Below the pieces are notes generated by a model. That model was not told the DNA's origin, did no database searches, and saw nothing but the letters and a program-made list of their open reading frames with translations. Position numbers and translations under genes: made by a program. From the NCBI GenBank assembly GCA_965153455.1, contig OZ234494.1:6572001-6636000 (forward strand): a DNA stretch of 64,000 bases. Direction: 5' to 3'. Each line of letters begins with the position of its first letter. Within the stretch, counting starts at the first letter, position 1. This document shows positions 24,891 to 37,759 of this stretch, one piece after another. This stretch comes from Sphagnum compactum. Lineage: Eukaryota > Bryophyta > Sphagnopsida > Sphagnales.

Positions 24891-26439
24891 CTTATATAGT
24901 ACATAGACATAACAACAACAAGAGTTATTAATTGGTTGAAACAATTAACGGGTACCCACTAGTTAACATTAACAACAAAATCACACACAAGACATTAGGA
25001 CTATTAAAAATTTGATAAGGTCATTTAACCCTTCAAGCATGGGCATGATACAAAACACGACCCACATTACCTCCAAGTTGCAAAGAATTTCCAAGTTTTG
25101 AACAACTTGTGCAACAATGTTAACATTTTCAAAATTAAAATGCAATACTTAAACAACATTCTTCTAGTTGGGAACACCATTGAAATCCCATGGGTTCTGA
25201 TTTTCCCCAAATTATGTTGACCCCATGTTTCCCCAATGTTGGCCAATTCAACAAACTCATGAAATCTTTTTAGACTATGAGAAAAGTACACGTACAAACT
25301 TTGCAACACATCTTCAATTTTTCACACAATGCTTAACTGATAAAAAGTTTGGACTACCATATTTGTGCAATGGTTCATACAATGTACACTAATCATGAAT
25401 GGTGCATCGTGTTCTTTCAATTGGACTATCACACTTGTTCTAATACTTTGAAACACATTCACCCCATCAACTACAAATGTTAAAAGTTTAAATGAAATTG
25501 TGGTTTGAGTCAAATCACCAAAAAGCACCATGACACACCAAAATGTGCTTAAATTTTTTGAGAATGGTCCCATCAACCACTTGCTACAAAGGATAACAAC
25601 AAAGGTGTTCATTGTAAGGTGTTCACATAAATATCTATGATGGAAACCCAAGATTGTTAATCACAAGTTGCGATTTCATCACAAAAGAGGAAAATGAATC
25701 AAACACTTTCAAGCAAAGTTTTGGTTTTGTTGACAATTAATTCAAGCATGCAAGTTGTCATCTTTCAACCAATTGTGTTTGACTAATATGTTTTTGAAAA
25801 GTTTTGTCGCATCAAGGAAATGTAATAGCTTTCTCATACTTTGGTTGTTGGTCATAAATATGCCTTCAAACAACATGTGAAAATGAACATAAAATTATAC
25901 CAATTTCTTCTTCCTTTCTCCAACAGTAGCATGGTAGATTTGATTAACAATTGTATTCCTTCTTGGGTGTTGCATATAGACATTCATTTTTGACATGGAT
26001 AAATTCTTTGTTTATGTACTATTCACCAACTTTACAAATACCTAGAATTGCATAATAAGGCCTTTTTCCTACCACCATGTTTCCAAAGGTTGTCAAATTT
26101 AAGGGCCATAAACTTTTCCTTGCCCTTTATTTCCATACAAACCTTGGATCTTACTTGATGTACCTTCTCACATAGATCCATCACTAATTCAACCCATGGA
26201 AAATTTGCATTCTATACATTTTTAAATACTTTATTTTGTTTATACTCCTTCCTTTTCCTCTTATTCTTTTCAATTAAAATCCAAAAAAATTCCTTAGGAA
26301 GAGGCTTAGGAGTTCAAGGAGAGGGTTTGGGGTTTGGTTGCTAAAAGATGCCTCATTAGTTGATTCATTTTGAGAAAAGAAACCATGAAACTTGAAATTT
26401 TGGGGAGGTTGCAAAGGTGCAATGCTTGATCATGCAATT

Positions 26440-26960
26440 GAAAGAAAAGAGTAACACACATAAAACCAAGAGAGAACTCGACTTAAGAAGATGCAATTAA
26501 AGTTTGATTAAACCATAAACCCCTCAATCATGAAACATGCCCAAAAAAAAAAACTCAAAAGTTTTGGACTCAAGATGAAACACATATAAAACAAAAGAGC
26601 TTAGAGGATTCAAGCTCAAGAAGAATTAGGATGCCAATTGCAAGTGAAGGTCAATTAAACCGTAAACCTCTTGATGTGAAACACACAAAAAGTTCGATTG
26701 AACCCTAAACTTTGTGATCGAAACACACATAAAACTATATGAACTCAGAAGACTCAAGAATATACATCATGAGATTGAAGTTCAATGAAACATATAGAAA
26801 ACAAGGAGAGTTCAATGGATTCAAAAGCAAGTTGAAAGACAATTGAAACTTGAAAAGATTGAAAAATTGCATAGTACCTAAAACAAGGAGCAATTGGAAA
26901 TCTCATCGACACCCCCCATTGCAAAGCTTGAAAACATCGCACAAATCCAAATTTTGTTTG
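26440..26960 (+). repeat. Degenerate tandem repeat, about 65-145 bp spacing
   Basis: The phrase ACACATAAAAC or ACATATAAAAC, followed by GAG-rich text and ACTCAAG or ATTCAAG, recurs near 26,457, 26,581, 26,725 and 26,788. Between these, AACCGTAAACC/AACCCTAAAC blocks recur. The copies are strongly diverged and no coding sense was recognised. Confidence 0.5.
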
Positions 26961-29900
26961 ACTTTTGCAACAAATTTGAAGTTTGTTTCATAGTCCAGAC
27001 AAATCTTAACTATATTTGATAAGTTCAAAATCAACAATCATGATTCACAATTTGCTACTTAACAATGAAATTTGAGAAGCTTCAAGGTACTACATTGTAA
27101 CTTTTATGTACACAACACACACAAAATAGATTTTGCAAACATGCAATTTGGTAGTGCATTGTGCAAGCATAAAAAAGAAGAAGTTACGGCTAAGAACCTA
27201 AGATTGTTTTACATTGAAAGATTATTGTTAATCATGATTTGCAATAACTATGTAACATCACCTCACTAGCATCTCACCTTCATTCATCATGAATTTTTTC
27301 AAAACTTCCACGGACTAAATCCAAATTCTATTACTAGCACCTTAACTATATAATATATGCCCAATTGAAGGTACATAACCAACAATGGCAAGATGGCCCC
27401 TTTAATGGCCAACAACAAGTGACAAAAACTATGTGTAATGCTCGTCACATTTTTGGTGAAGGATGAAAACAATTGGTAGGCATTGGCAATATTGGATGGC
27501 TCTATGACACAATTTGGCTACAATGTTTTTTGCAAGCATGCCACATGCAACAATGGGGATGAAGATTTAGGAGAAAGTGAAGGCAAAAATTGTAGCCATT
27601 TGGTAAATTTCTTTCTTTTCTACCCTATTTTCTAGGCATAAAGGTAGGAGGAAAACATTGTAGGTTGAAATTTGGCAAGATTTTGCCACTAAAAAAAAAT
27701 GTTGGTCACAACACTTCTAAAGCAAATATGGTGTAATCAACAAGGAGGATGGGGATCATTCTCCACCACTATTCATTTCATAGTATAACATGTTCTAATG
27801 AGTGTTTTTTTTGTGGGGACAAAATAATTGGGAATTTTCTTTTCCTATTGTAAATTCAATGGATTCTGCTATTTTGGGGAAATATTGGCTAAAATTTTGA
27901 TAATAAGAGCCCTAGCTCAAATGTGTGTGTGTGTGTGTGTATTTTGTTTGTCAATTTTCTGATGTAGCATTATTAGTGATTATCCACAAAAAAAAAAGTT
28001 TAGAGTTGATTGGCAACACATTTATAGAAAGCTCTCCAAACTATAGAAAACTGGTAGAAAAAAACTGCCCAAAAATAAGAATTGTGTCAAAATGTGATGA
28101 AATTTTCCCAATACAAATTTGTTTCCTCAAAAAATTGGTAAATTTTCCTTGGTGGCATACTATTCTTTTTTAGTTTCTGGAAGGTTGAAATTTTGTGAAA
28201 ATTCACGATGAAAAAAATAAATCACTGGTTCTAAGCAGTGTTTATTTTTGGTGCAAAATTTTTCAAAAAAATGTAGCCAAAATTGTGAGGGGGGGGTGAT
28301 TTCCTTTTATCATCACTAGGTCTAGTGATGAAACATGGCTGTAATAGCATTCTTCATACAAAGGGGTTCTAATGTGAGCAGGCAAGGGCATTGATACCCA
28401 TCCAAGCCAAGTATGCATGTCAAAACTAAAAAATAAGTGTATTCTAAATGGGTATTATGACTAGAAAGATAATATTGAGTGGAAAGAAATCTGTAACCTG
28501 GATACATCCTTTGCTTATTTTAAAGTACACTTGCCAAATGAAAAGGTTTTAAGCCTTACTAAATCACAATGTGAGGTTGCATTTATCACTTTGGAAATAT
28601 CCTTCGACCAATTGCTAAATGAAATTGCAACATTATCAACAAGATTGCGCAACTGAGACAAGCTCATCATATACATCTTGGTTCAAGGTGCCATAACAAT
28701 TTATGACCCCATTGGCCTTCTAAACATGCTTCATACCGATGAAAAATCAACATTTGGACTAAAAGGGTAGGACCATGATAGTTTCAAAATTATGCTAACC
28801 TAATCAATGTCTATTTCATACTAAGGTCACATGTTTGAGATAATAAGGTTTTTCACAAAAGAAGGAAAACAAAACATTGTACATAGGAAAAAAAAAAAAA
28901 CTATTTTTTAAAAAGTACATTGACCTTAAATAGGGCATGAAATTATTTTTGACTCATTAAATTTATCCTTAAAATAACCTTGTCTTTGGGCCCCTCCTCT
29001 TCGATTAATTTTTTCTTTTCTTTTTTTTCAACTTTTAATGTTAATTGTCTGCAAATGAGAGCATACTCAAAACAAAGAGGAGCAGTTTTCTCATAAAGGA
29101 CAATAAAGAGCAACAAAGTCCTTTTCCTTTTACAAATATCTTTATTATTGTTGATGGTAAAATTAGTTTCATTTTATGTTTGTGTGAGTTCGCTAGCCTA
29201 TCATGATTTTTAAAAATAAATTGGAGGAATCATGTGCAATAAATGAAGATAGTCAATATTTAACACCTATCATATATATATATATATATTGACACCTAAT
29301 CTTAATAATTTTACATCCAATTTATTTACCTCCAAGAAAAGTTAATAAGGGTCAAAAAGCACCCAAAAGCAAGGTAACTTGAGAATAAGTTCAACCATCT
29401 CCAAAATTGTGTGGACATTTTCAACATTTATTCTTTCTTATTTTGAGATCAATTTAATGTTGCTTTCCATTGATGGTTTTGTTGAATGGAATTTTTCACA
29501 AGGCCCTTCAAGCATTCACATTTAGATACAATTGCATGTATTGAAAGGATGCTCACTCCCCCATGTTAGGAGCACCCCTTGATATGGAGGCATTGCCCTT
29601 GACCTTCCAAATGACTCCCTTCAATACATTGGAACAACATGAAAACTGGAATGGCATGTGGACAACAATTTGTCAAAAAAAATAAAATAAATAAATATAT
29701 ATATATATATATAGGGGTTTTTTAAGCTCAATTTTGTAATAGATTTCAAGATGAGGTTTTAGAAAGCATTGCCAATATAGATGTTAGATGGATGATACAA
29801 GGTTGGTCGCAATGAACTTAACAACTTCATGAGGAACATTAGACAACTAGGTCTTTGGATTATTTTGCAATCCCACGTTCATTCAAAGATTTCACAAAAC

Positions 29901-31040
29901 ATAGGAATATTGTATTGTCGCAATGAGCAACTAGGTAGTAGGCCATTGTGCTGGTGTCCCAAGTATATTCAAACATGGTCTACCCATCCCAATACTATTT
30001 CAGTCAAAGTGGGCTTAACTTTAGAGTTCTTATGGAACCTTGTTAAATTAATTTAAATTTAATTTCCTGAGATGAAAGTCATTCTAAATTCAATTTCTTT
30101 TGCTCCATTTGGTCCAAAATTATACCCGCCATGATATCAAGTATGTACCAATGTTGTTTGGTTCATTGTTTTTATAAAAAAAAGCTATGGTCTCGGGTTT
30201 TTTTGGGGGGGGGAAAAACTTGACAGAAGCTTTAGGTAAGGTTTTCTACTATTTTTCAATTATTTGATAGCCTCCAAATAAGGTTATTTATAAATTTCCA
30301 AAATATAATGATTTTTTGGTAGAGGGTATTTTTTTTTTAAAAAAAAATAGAGGATTTGTGAAGAAAAAGGGATTTTTGTATTGTTTATTTATTTATCAGG
30401 AGTAGGAAGTAAAACAACAATGAGCAACGAGCATTTGATTCTAATGAAATGGTCAAGAGATTTTTTTTGTGTTTTTTTTTTCCTTTGCAACATTGGCTGG
30501 ACAATGCAATGACATAAGGTGCTCATTGTTTTTGTCGAGAATGGAAAGCTCGACATGGTGAATCAAACAAATCACAATCTGCATGGTTTAATTTTTACAC
30601 CACAAGCTCATTCACAAGCTTGTTCTCTTGTGTCTACACATGCCAGTTATGACCTCTATGGCCCCCCTCACTCACGGCTTTCTTTGCAATGCATTTTTGG
30701 GTTCCCATGGTCCCCGGGATAAAAAAACACCTCAAAGGCATCAGCTTCTTCAACTCCATTGTAGGTTAACACAGTAGTATGGGCCCACTTTAGTAAAACC
30801 GAGGATAACATTGTGAATTAGAGGGTAATTAGAGTTTCCGATTATTTAGCCAGTTTAGGTTTAGGGTTTAGGTACAAGGTTGCGATTATTTAGGGTAGAG
30901 GTGGTGGGTACAAGGTGCACGATCTTCTTCATACTTGGAATCAGGCCCACTAGTTTTTTAAAATGCCCATATGAATAACCTTTTAACACTAGCATATGCT
31001 TGCTTCATATCAGTCAGAAATAGAGCAATCCTATTGGATG
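26961..31040. other. AT-rich gene desert with microsatellites
   Basis: It contains a TG run at 27,921-27,939 heading an R2 copy (to about 28,110), and TA runs at about 29,272-29,290 and 29,695-29,713. A short telomere-like patch (GGTTTAGGGTTTAGG) lies near 30,856. No gene or RNA was recognised. Confidence 0.45.
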
Positions 31041-31053
31041 AGAGCCATAAAAT

Positions 31054-32075
31054 TGGACCTACAGCCTTTAGATGAGAGTCTAAGACCAAAAAAGTGGCAA
31101 ATCCTGGCTAAACCTACATGGCACCATTTTGGAGGGGAAATCAATTGGTTCAGACCAAAAAGGAGAGCTCAAATCGAGAGCACATGATTTGAAGACCCAA
31201 GATGCAAAGCTAGGGTCCAACTCAAGAATTCAATTCGCTTCAAATGAGTCCAAATTGGTTCCTAGGAATTTGGGCACTAGACCCCCATCTAAAGTGGGCC
31301 TTCATATATTATCCGAGCATTGCAAGATACAATGGCTGCTGTGTAGGGCCTAGGACAACATAATTGGTTTGTGCCTCCTCACCTCTTTGGAGCTTTATGT
31401 TTTTAAATTGATTTTTGGTTTTTTGAAATTTGTAATGTCGACAAAGTGGAGACCCAAATTTGGCTATTAACCAGATATGAAACTTTAAAAAATTAAGGAT
31501 CCTTCTATATTCCTTCTTACCTACTAGGACATATTACAACAATCTGGGAATTTGGATATTTCTCCAAGGAATATGGGCCAATTTGGGGTTTTTTTTTTCC
31601 ATGAAAAATCCTCTTAATATGGCAAAAAACAAAATTTCAAGGTTTTAAAAAAAAGAGTGAAAAATCACTTCATGGCACTAAATATTGAAAACTGCTGTTC
31701 AAATGGTGGAATTTTATTATAATGTGATGAGAAGGCGCTTTGGAAAAAAGCTTAAAGATTGGACTCTAGAAGACCAAAAGTGATGTCCAGGGATTTTTCC
31801 AGGCATTAAGTTGGTTGGTCCCAGGGCCTTTAAACGAGGGTCTGAGACCCCAAAAAAGTGGCAAATTGAGGCAAAACCTACATGGCACCTGTTTTGGAGG
31901 GAAAATCAATTGGTTCAGACCAAAAAACAGTGCTAAAAGGAGACCTCCTGATTTGGAGAACCAAGAATGAGGCTAGGGACCAAGGTACAGTCCAACTCAA
32001 GGTTTCAATTTGCTTCAAATTAGTCCAAATTGGTTCCTAGGAAATGGGACCCTGGACCCTCCTCTAGAGTGGGCC
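31054..32075 (+). repeat. Direct duplication of about 250 bp, copies 0.76 kb apart
   Basis: Bases 31,054-31,301 recur at 31,812-32,072 in the same orientation. Shared phrases include AAAAAAGTGGCAAAT, AAACCTACATGGCACC, AATCAATTGGTTCAGACC, CCAAATTGGTTCCTAGGAA and AGTGGGCCT. The 0.5-kb text between the copies is different. No coding frame is conserved. Confidence 0.85.
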
Positions 32076-32335
32076 TTAGTAACTCATCCACACCCCCCAA
32101 TGACAAGGCCAGCCTTCTTACGTCTGGACCCATTCACACTTTAAATCCATTCCAAAAAGGAAGGTCCTTCATAAGTCCAGACTCCAGACCCATCCAAGCT
32201 ACAACTCCATGCAATGAAAGAGAGACTTAAGCCTGTGATTGTATGGGAGTATTTTTCTCACTTATTTAGTAGAGCTTAGGCAACTACTTTCATTAACTTG
32301 GTCTTCTTCACACCGGGAGTCACTCTCTCTTTGTG

Positions 32336-32860
32336 CACTGTTGGGCGGTTCTTTGATTGTGTTAATAACCGTCAGATCTGGGTATTTGAAAAAAAGAAAC
32401 AGAACTTGAGATCCGTCGGTCCTGGTTATATTTCAGAAAGCCCAAAAAAAAACTGCTGAGTTTTTCCCACGAGGGAACCTCACAGAAAGATTTGCCAGTG
32501 TTCAGGGCGGTTATTTGACTATTTTCATAAAATTTGACAACCGTGGTTATATATCGGAACTGGGTACTCGATTTTTTTTGCTTCAACACTGCCAGTGTTC
32601 AGGGCGGTTATTTGACTATTTTCATAAAATTTGACAACCGTGGTTATATATCGGAACTGGGTACTCGATTTTTTTTCTTCAACACTGCCAGTGTTCAGGG
32701 CGGTTATTTGACTATTTTCATAAAACTTGACAACCGTGGTTATATATCGGAACTGGGTACTCGATTTTTTTTTTTCTTCAACACTGGGGTTGTGAACCTT
32801 AAGAGCCGTGCTGAAACTCAAGTGGGTTTGGTGCAGTTTCTAATAACCGCCCAACACAGG
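32336..32860. mobile_element. Short non-autonomous hAT-type element
   Basis: The left end CACTGTTGGGCGGTTCTTTGA and the right end AATAACCGCCCAACACAGG are inverted copies of each other. The flanks CTTTGTG and CTTGTG could be a worn 8-bp target duplication, which is typical of hAT elements. There is no transposase gene inside. The interior is dominated by a near-identical triplication of a 97-bp unit. Confidence 0.65.
32494..32787 (+). repeat. 97-bp tandem repeat, three near-identical copies
   Basis: Units start at 32,494, 32,591 and 32,687 with GCCAGTGTTCAGGGCGG. Each contains AAAATTTGACAACCGTGG or a one-base variant and closes with TTCAACACTG. They differ mainly in T-run length, so the amplification looks recent. 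Each unit begins CAGTGTT and ends AACACTG, so each has its own 7-bp inverted ends. Confidence 0.9.
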
Positions 32861-33344
32861 TCTTGTGGTCTTGGCTGAGAACAGGTTTCCAGGTTCGGGT
32901 AAACAGATGGGGTTCTAGGTCCCAAGCCGGTTCTAAGTCTGAATCTGGATATCATTATTATTGTTATTATTATTGTTCCAATTTTTATAACCTGCAGTCC
33001 GGGGACCAGGAACCAGCCTGAGAACGGGACCTGAAACCAGACAACACTGGTCTAGACTCTGATGTATAGTCTGGTTGCTCTCTCCCACTTGTTCAACTTC
33101 ACCTGACTGCTCTCACTACTGTTGCAAACCAGGCTCTTGGGTTTCCAACACCAAAGACTGTAAAAGTACTACTTTACTGACTTCACATAATAGAGAAAGT
33201 TATCCGTAAAGTAAGACAAACACAGCACTAGAACCCTGAGTTTGGTCATACACACGGTGAGACTGAAAAAAAACCTGCAAAAAAGTACATTAGCATTAAG
33301 GAAGGGGGGGGGGTGAAACTCAGAAAACGATGAATTTGGGTGGT

Positions 33345-33630
33345 AAACTGAGTTTCATCCTGTCTTTCCTTTTTTTCCAAAGCGCCTCCACTGTTGCTAG
33401 ATATATTTTCACTGCTCTTACCTATCCAACTGCTATAATTAGTCTCGAACCTTGTGCATTAAATGGCTGAGTTTCAGCATTTCGTACTCAGTTCCAGCAT
33501 TTCATACTGAGATTTAATAAAATGTCCTTACTTTGCGGACACCACTCAAAGAGGGGATAGGGTGTGAAAGGAGGCCCAAAGACAGGGTGAAGACAGGGTT
33601 ACTTTACAGATAACTCTAATGTACTCTGAT
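33345..33630 (+). repeat. Dispersed repeat family R1, copy 3
   Basis: It matches 15,780-16,042 in order: GAGTTTCATCCTGTCTTTCC, GCGCCTCCACTG, CTCGAACC, GAGATTTAATAAAAT, GGCCCAAAGACAGG and ACAGATAACTCTAAT. A 16-20 bp internal phrase around CAGCATTTC..ACTGAG is duplicated in this copy. Confidence 0.8.
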
Positions 33631-34183
33631 GATTACTGAGCTTCTCCTTGGACAGGTACATAATACCTAACATTTAAGTTTATATTAAATTCATTTCTAT
33701 ACATTATTACAAAATGTGGGTGCAATTCATTCGTCCTTGTTCTATTCAATGGACTGGTGAATCCATTGGATCCCCAGTAAGCCCTGTTTCGTAACAGGGA
33801 TCAGTGAATTCACTCAAGTGATTATCATCCATGGGAAGAAGACGTTTAAAAAAATGATGATCATCGTCCCTACTACTGTAGGAATATTTAGCCAAATCTT
33901 GCTATAAACCAGAGATGGAATACAAATCTTTAGTCAACTTTCAATATTAATGGCTACGCACTAAGAACCAAATATAAAACATGCAGGTGATTTTTACATT
34001 TTTTTCCTGACTTTCGATGATTGAAATTGTCCCAAAATCATTTTCCAGCACTAAAAGGGGTAAAAAGGCGTGCTGAAGCTCCGAGATTAGACTAAGACAA
34101 AGGATAAGCTTTACTCGAACCTGCATTTTTAATATCACTTTTTGACAAAGATTTTTCCAATACAAAAAAGCTGGATTAGATTT

Positions 34184-34548
34184 CAGTATTGGGTGGGTAT
34201 TTGATTTTTTTATTACTTGCCAGTATCCAATTTTTCATATATTTCAGACTCAGAGGACTGCTAGTTCTATTTGTTTGAAACAAAATGAAGGGTCAGAGAA
34301 CTGGCAGTTCTGGTTATTTCAAAAGTGTCAAAGAACCAGAGGTGATCACGAAAGAATTGGTCAAGAACCGGGGGTTATAAAGGAGGTCGGTCATTTGATT
34401 GTGTTTGATATTTTTTTTGAGAACCGTGGTGGTGCATCACAAGTGAATCTTTGATTTTTTGAGCACCAAAGTTATGAACCATTGTGAGAACCGCCTTGAT
34501 AATTGCTAGGGTCTGTTCCATCCGTTCCTAATACCGGCCAAACACTGG
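34184..34548. mobile_element. Second short hAT-type element
   Basis: The left end CAGTATTGGGTGGGTATTTGA and the right end TAATACCGGCCAAACACTG are imperfect inverted repeats of the same terminus family as at 32,336. The flanks TTAGATTT and GTAGATAG share TAGAT, a possible worn 8-bp duplication. No transposase gene is inside. Confidence 0.5.
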
Positions 34549-36452
34549 TAGATAGTATATACCTGGATGGACTCCATAGTAATTCGTATTTGCAACCCAA
34601 TATGCACACCAAGGTGTTTTATAGCCACGTACTCATTACATTTTCCTGGTAGATGGGCAAATCCTTTTAATTTTGACAAATTTTCGCCACTTGGTGACAA
34701 AAAAAAATCCAGTGCAACTCATGCAAAGGAATTTTCTGGGGCCAAAAAAACCAAATAATAAAAAAATAAAAGTGCAAAAGTCACCAGATTTCAAGGAAAA
34801 AATGTCTCAAATCGCCATATTTAGACAATGGGTTTTAGCAAGTTGCCAAAGTGTAACATAATTCTTTTTTTAATTCTAATTTTCTCTCTGAACTGTAGCC
34901 AAATTTGGTTAATTCCTCACTAATTTCTCTTGTGGACGATCAATCACTAGTGTGGCCACATAATTAATTAATTAATTAATTAAAAATTAAAACCCTGGAC
35001 GTGCACCATGATACATATTTGTTATCAATAGATGGAGAATTTTCTAAGGGAAGATTTCTAGTTACTGTTGTTGAATGGTGGTAGTTCAACTTGCATTTCC
35101 TTTAGCCTTGTGGAAAGTCTAAATGTTTTGACTGCCTTTGCAAGTGTTTTGGGGGTTGGTTCAATTGCAATGGGGCCCCTGGTAGTTAGTTGTTTACTAG
35201 TAGAATTAAATACCAACAAAGCTGATAAAATTGGTCAGAGCTTAAACATGTCACACTAAGTGTGGGAAACTTAAGTAAGTACCTAGTGGGCTTCTGAATC
35301 CTTGTGTGGGGGATTAAGCTCGGAAGCACTTTGTGGTTAACTTAGGCTTGCCTGTTATTGTTGTTCTCCATCTTCCAAGGTGGCCCTGAAACAACTTCTT
35401 GAGCTTGTCAGAGAAGAAGTCAGTCAACTGAGTATCAAAGAATTGCATATACGAGAACCGGTTATTAGGGTTCGTGTTTGTGGTTTTCACAAATATCGGT
35501 TAAGATCTGGTTTGGGTCCATACTAACTAGAATTGATGGAACTGATTGGCGTTATTAGGTGATGGTTTAAACCCTAAACCCTAACCCTAGCTGAGTACCT
35601 TGAAATTCATATCGGTATGGTGGCATTCGCCATTTCTTGCTAGCTTACATGCATAGCTTGCCAAATTTGTGTCCTTTTGGGGGATATCATGGAAGGAAAC
35701 TCCATGTACTCCAATACTATCACCTCATTCACAGGATGCACTAGTGTTAAGTACCATCATGTTCAGAGATTTGCTCTTGGCTTCTGGATTGAGCTGTTCA
35801 CAATTCTCAGTGATTTTGGGTACAAAAACTTTTCAGTGATGAATCTAGTCTTTTGGATGTTGAAGAAAATATGCACCATCCTGTTGGAACTTTGGGAAGA
35901 TTAGGTCAGGTTCTTCTTGTACTGTTTTGTATTTTGGAACTCGGAAACCTTCCTCGCGCTGTTATGTGAAGGGTGTGGGGGAGGGGGGCTGTTGTCTCCT
36001 ATTGGAAAAAACAAGGGGTGTGTGTCACACGATGACCTTGCCATTTACATTAAAAAGTATCTTAATGCAAAAGAAGAATTATGAAAATTCAAATATTTCA
36101 CCATGCAAAAATATAATCTTCAAAAAAATCCTCTAAAAGAAACCAAAATCCTTCAAGATGTTATTATAACTCTGTAACTAATCTCAAGTTCCAACACAAG
36201 CCAAAATATCATCTTTCAGAAATCCTCATATAAAAATAGAAATTACTACATAGGGGCCAAAATCCCTTATGCTACTATACTCTATAATGAATCTAAACAC
36301 AATATCATTGTCTCTTTCTTCTCCTGAGGGGGAGGGACAGACCCAATAAATGAAACCCAGTGCAACTGTAGACAAAATTGCAAAATGACCTGATGCTTAC
36401 ATTACAGTTATCCATAAAGTCACCCGATTAGGGGGGCCAGAACGGCCAGTTT
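34549..36452. other. Intergenic DNA with small repeats
   Basis: A repeat shared with 10.5-10.69 kb lies at about 34,795-34,950. It is followed by an ATTA run at 34,960-34,982 and a short AAACCCTAAACCCTAACCCTA tract at about 35,570. The frames at 35,068-35,259 and 35,677-35,904 are not recognised. Confidence 0.4.
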
Positions 36453-36780
36453 CGGCATAATAGGGCATCAAACGCGTAACTGGGAATGGGAATGATTTTT
36501 TTTTCAAAACGAGATAACTGGGATCCGAACAAACTAGGTTTTCCACCAATTCTGGAGTTTCATCCTGTCTTTCTTTTTTCCTAAGCGCCTCCACTGCTGC
36601 TACGTATATTTTCACTGCTCTTACCTGTACAATTATTATAATACTCTCAAACCTTGTGCATTAAATGCTGAGTTTCAACATTTCATACTGAGATTTTATA
36701 AAATTTCCATACTTTGCAGATACCACTGAAAGAGGGGATAGGGGGTGAAAGACAGGGCGACTTTACAAATAACTCTGCTA
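36453..36780 (+). repeat. Dispersed repeat family R1, copy 4
   Basis: It shares the left extension (ATAGGGCATCAAACGCGTAAC, ATAACTGGGATCCG) with the copy at 15.7 kb, and the whole body with the copies at 15.78 and 33.35 kb. It ends near ACAAATAACTCTGCTAC. Confidence 0.8.
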
Positions 36781-37254
36781 CACTTCATGTATTTGAGAAA
36801 ATGGAAAGTTCACCAAGAGCTTCATCAACCTTTCAATAGGAAATAAGTATATATATTACAGTTTTCCTTAAAGTCATGCCCTGTTGGGCCTCAGTTTCAC
36901 CTCTTATTTGGTGCCTTATCCCCTTTTCACTGTTGTCTGCAAGGTCCAGCAATAAGGACCAAACTTTGAAAACTCAGTATGAACATGCTTTCAACAACTC
37001 TTTTATCACCCCACAGGCTGCCCACCTAATAAACTATGCTATGTTAGGGTTTAGGGCAGTCCAAGGAGCCCATGAGTATTATAGACTAGGGGTTATGACC
37101 AGATAGGTTACTTATGGCTATATGTGACTATATAGTGTATGTATGGTTATTTATGGTACATAGACTTTATATGGCTATGTATGGCTATATAGATTTTATA
37201 TAAGTATATATGGTTATCTATGGTTATATGAGGTTCTATAAGATTGCATGAGGT

Positions 37255-37455
37255 TACATAGGATTTAGGATTTGAGATTTTAGGGTTTTGTTTGTAAGTT
37301 TTGTATTTGGTTTTTTCAGGGTTTGTCTTTGGTCTTTTTAGGGTTTACAATTAACCTTTGAAACTTGATATTTGAGATTTCAAAAAATTTTATTTATAAT
37401 TAAATTAGTGACTGATCTTTAGGGATTAGGGTTAGGGTTTAGTGGTTTACAGGTC
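37255..37455 (+). repeat. Degenerate TTTAGGG-like block
   Basis: GATTTTAGGGTTTTG, TTTTTTCAGGGTTTG, TTTTTAGGGTTTA and GGGATTAGGGTTAGGGTTTAG occur with divergent spacers. This resembles an old telomere-like tract in the plus-strand TTTAGGG sense. Confidence 0.6.
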
Positions 37456-37759
37456 TAATTGTGAAGGGTTGGGTAAAAGGTGTATGCAAAGTTTGAAAAG
37501 CATGGTGAAACTAAGTGCTAAGGATGTTATATTAGACAACATGATAGGTTTAAGGGAAGATTCTAGGGCTATGGCTCATGGGGACTATATAAAATGGAGA
37601 AAGAATTCAAACTAAACTTTTCTTTTCATTTTCATTTTATCACAATAAAGTTTATGTTCTCATTTTCCCTGTAGCACATCAAAGTTTCTCTTTTCACCAT
37701 CACTTTAGCACATTAAACTATTTCTTTCTTTTCATTTTCACTCAAGTAAACAAGATGTC

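Larger units (their letters stand above)
23630..26210 (-). pseudogene. Decayed hAT transposase (DUF4371-type), interrupted
   Basis: Read on the minus strand, this has pieces of a hAT transposase in the right order. A BED-finger-like N-terminal part (26,208-26,062) contains PWVELV, VRSKVC and LWKHGGRKKA. Next comes a short remnant at about 25,960-25,860, then the core at 25,651-25,322 with DGVNVFQSIRTSV and VHCMNHCTN. After a frameshift in an A-run near 25,315 it continues as EDVLQSLYVYFSHSLKRFHEF down to about 25,010. The C-terminal dimerisation segment lies at about 23,800-23,632, with KLAMVQIMG, FSTLTFMKTRLQN and HMFAQPF. Several stops and frameshifts make it non-functional, and the middle of the catalytic domain is reduced. 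The gene is split by an insertion at about 24.43-24.89 kb. The family assignment comes from remembered plant hAT proteins. Confidence 0.8.

Noticed and set aside
32494-32878. Frames of 98 and 114 codons with internal protein repeats
   Set aside because: The apparent protein repeat is just the 97-bp DNA triplication read in frame; it lies in a non-autonomous element.
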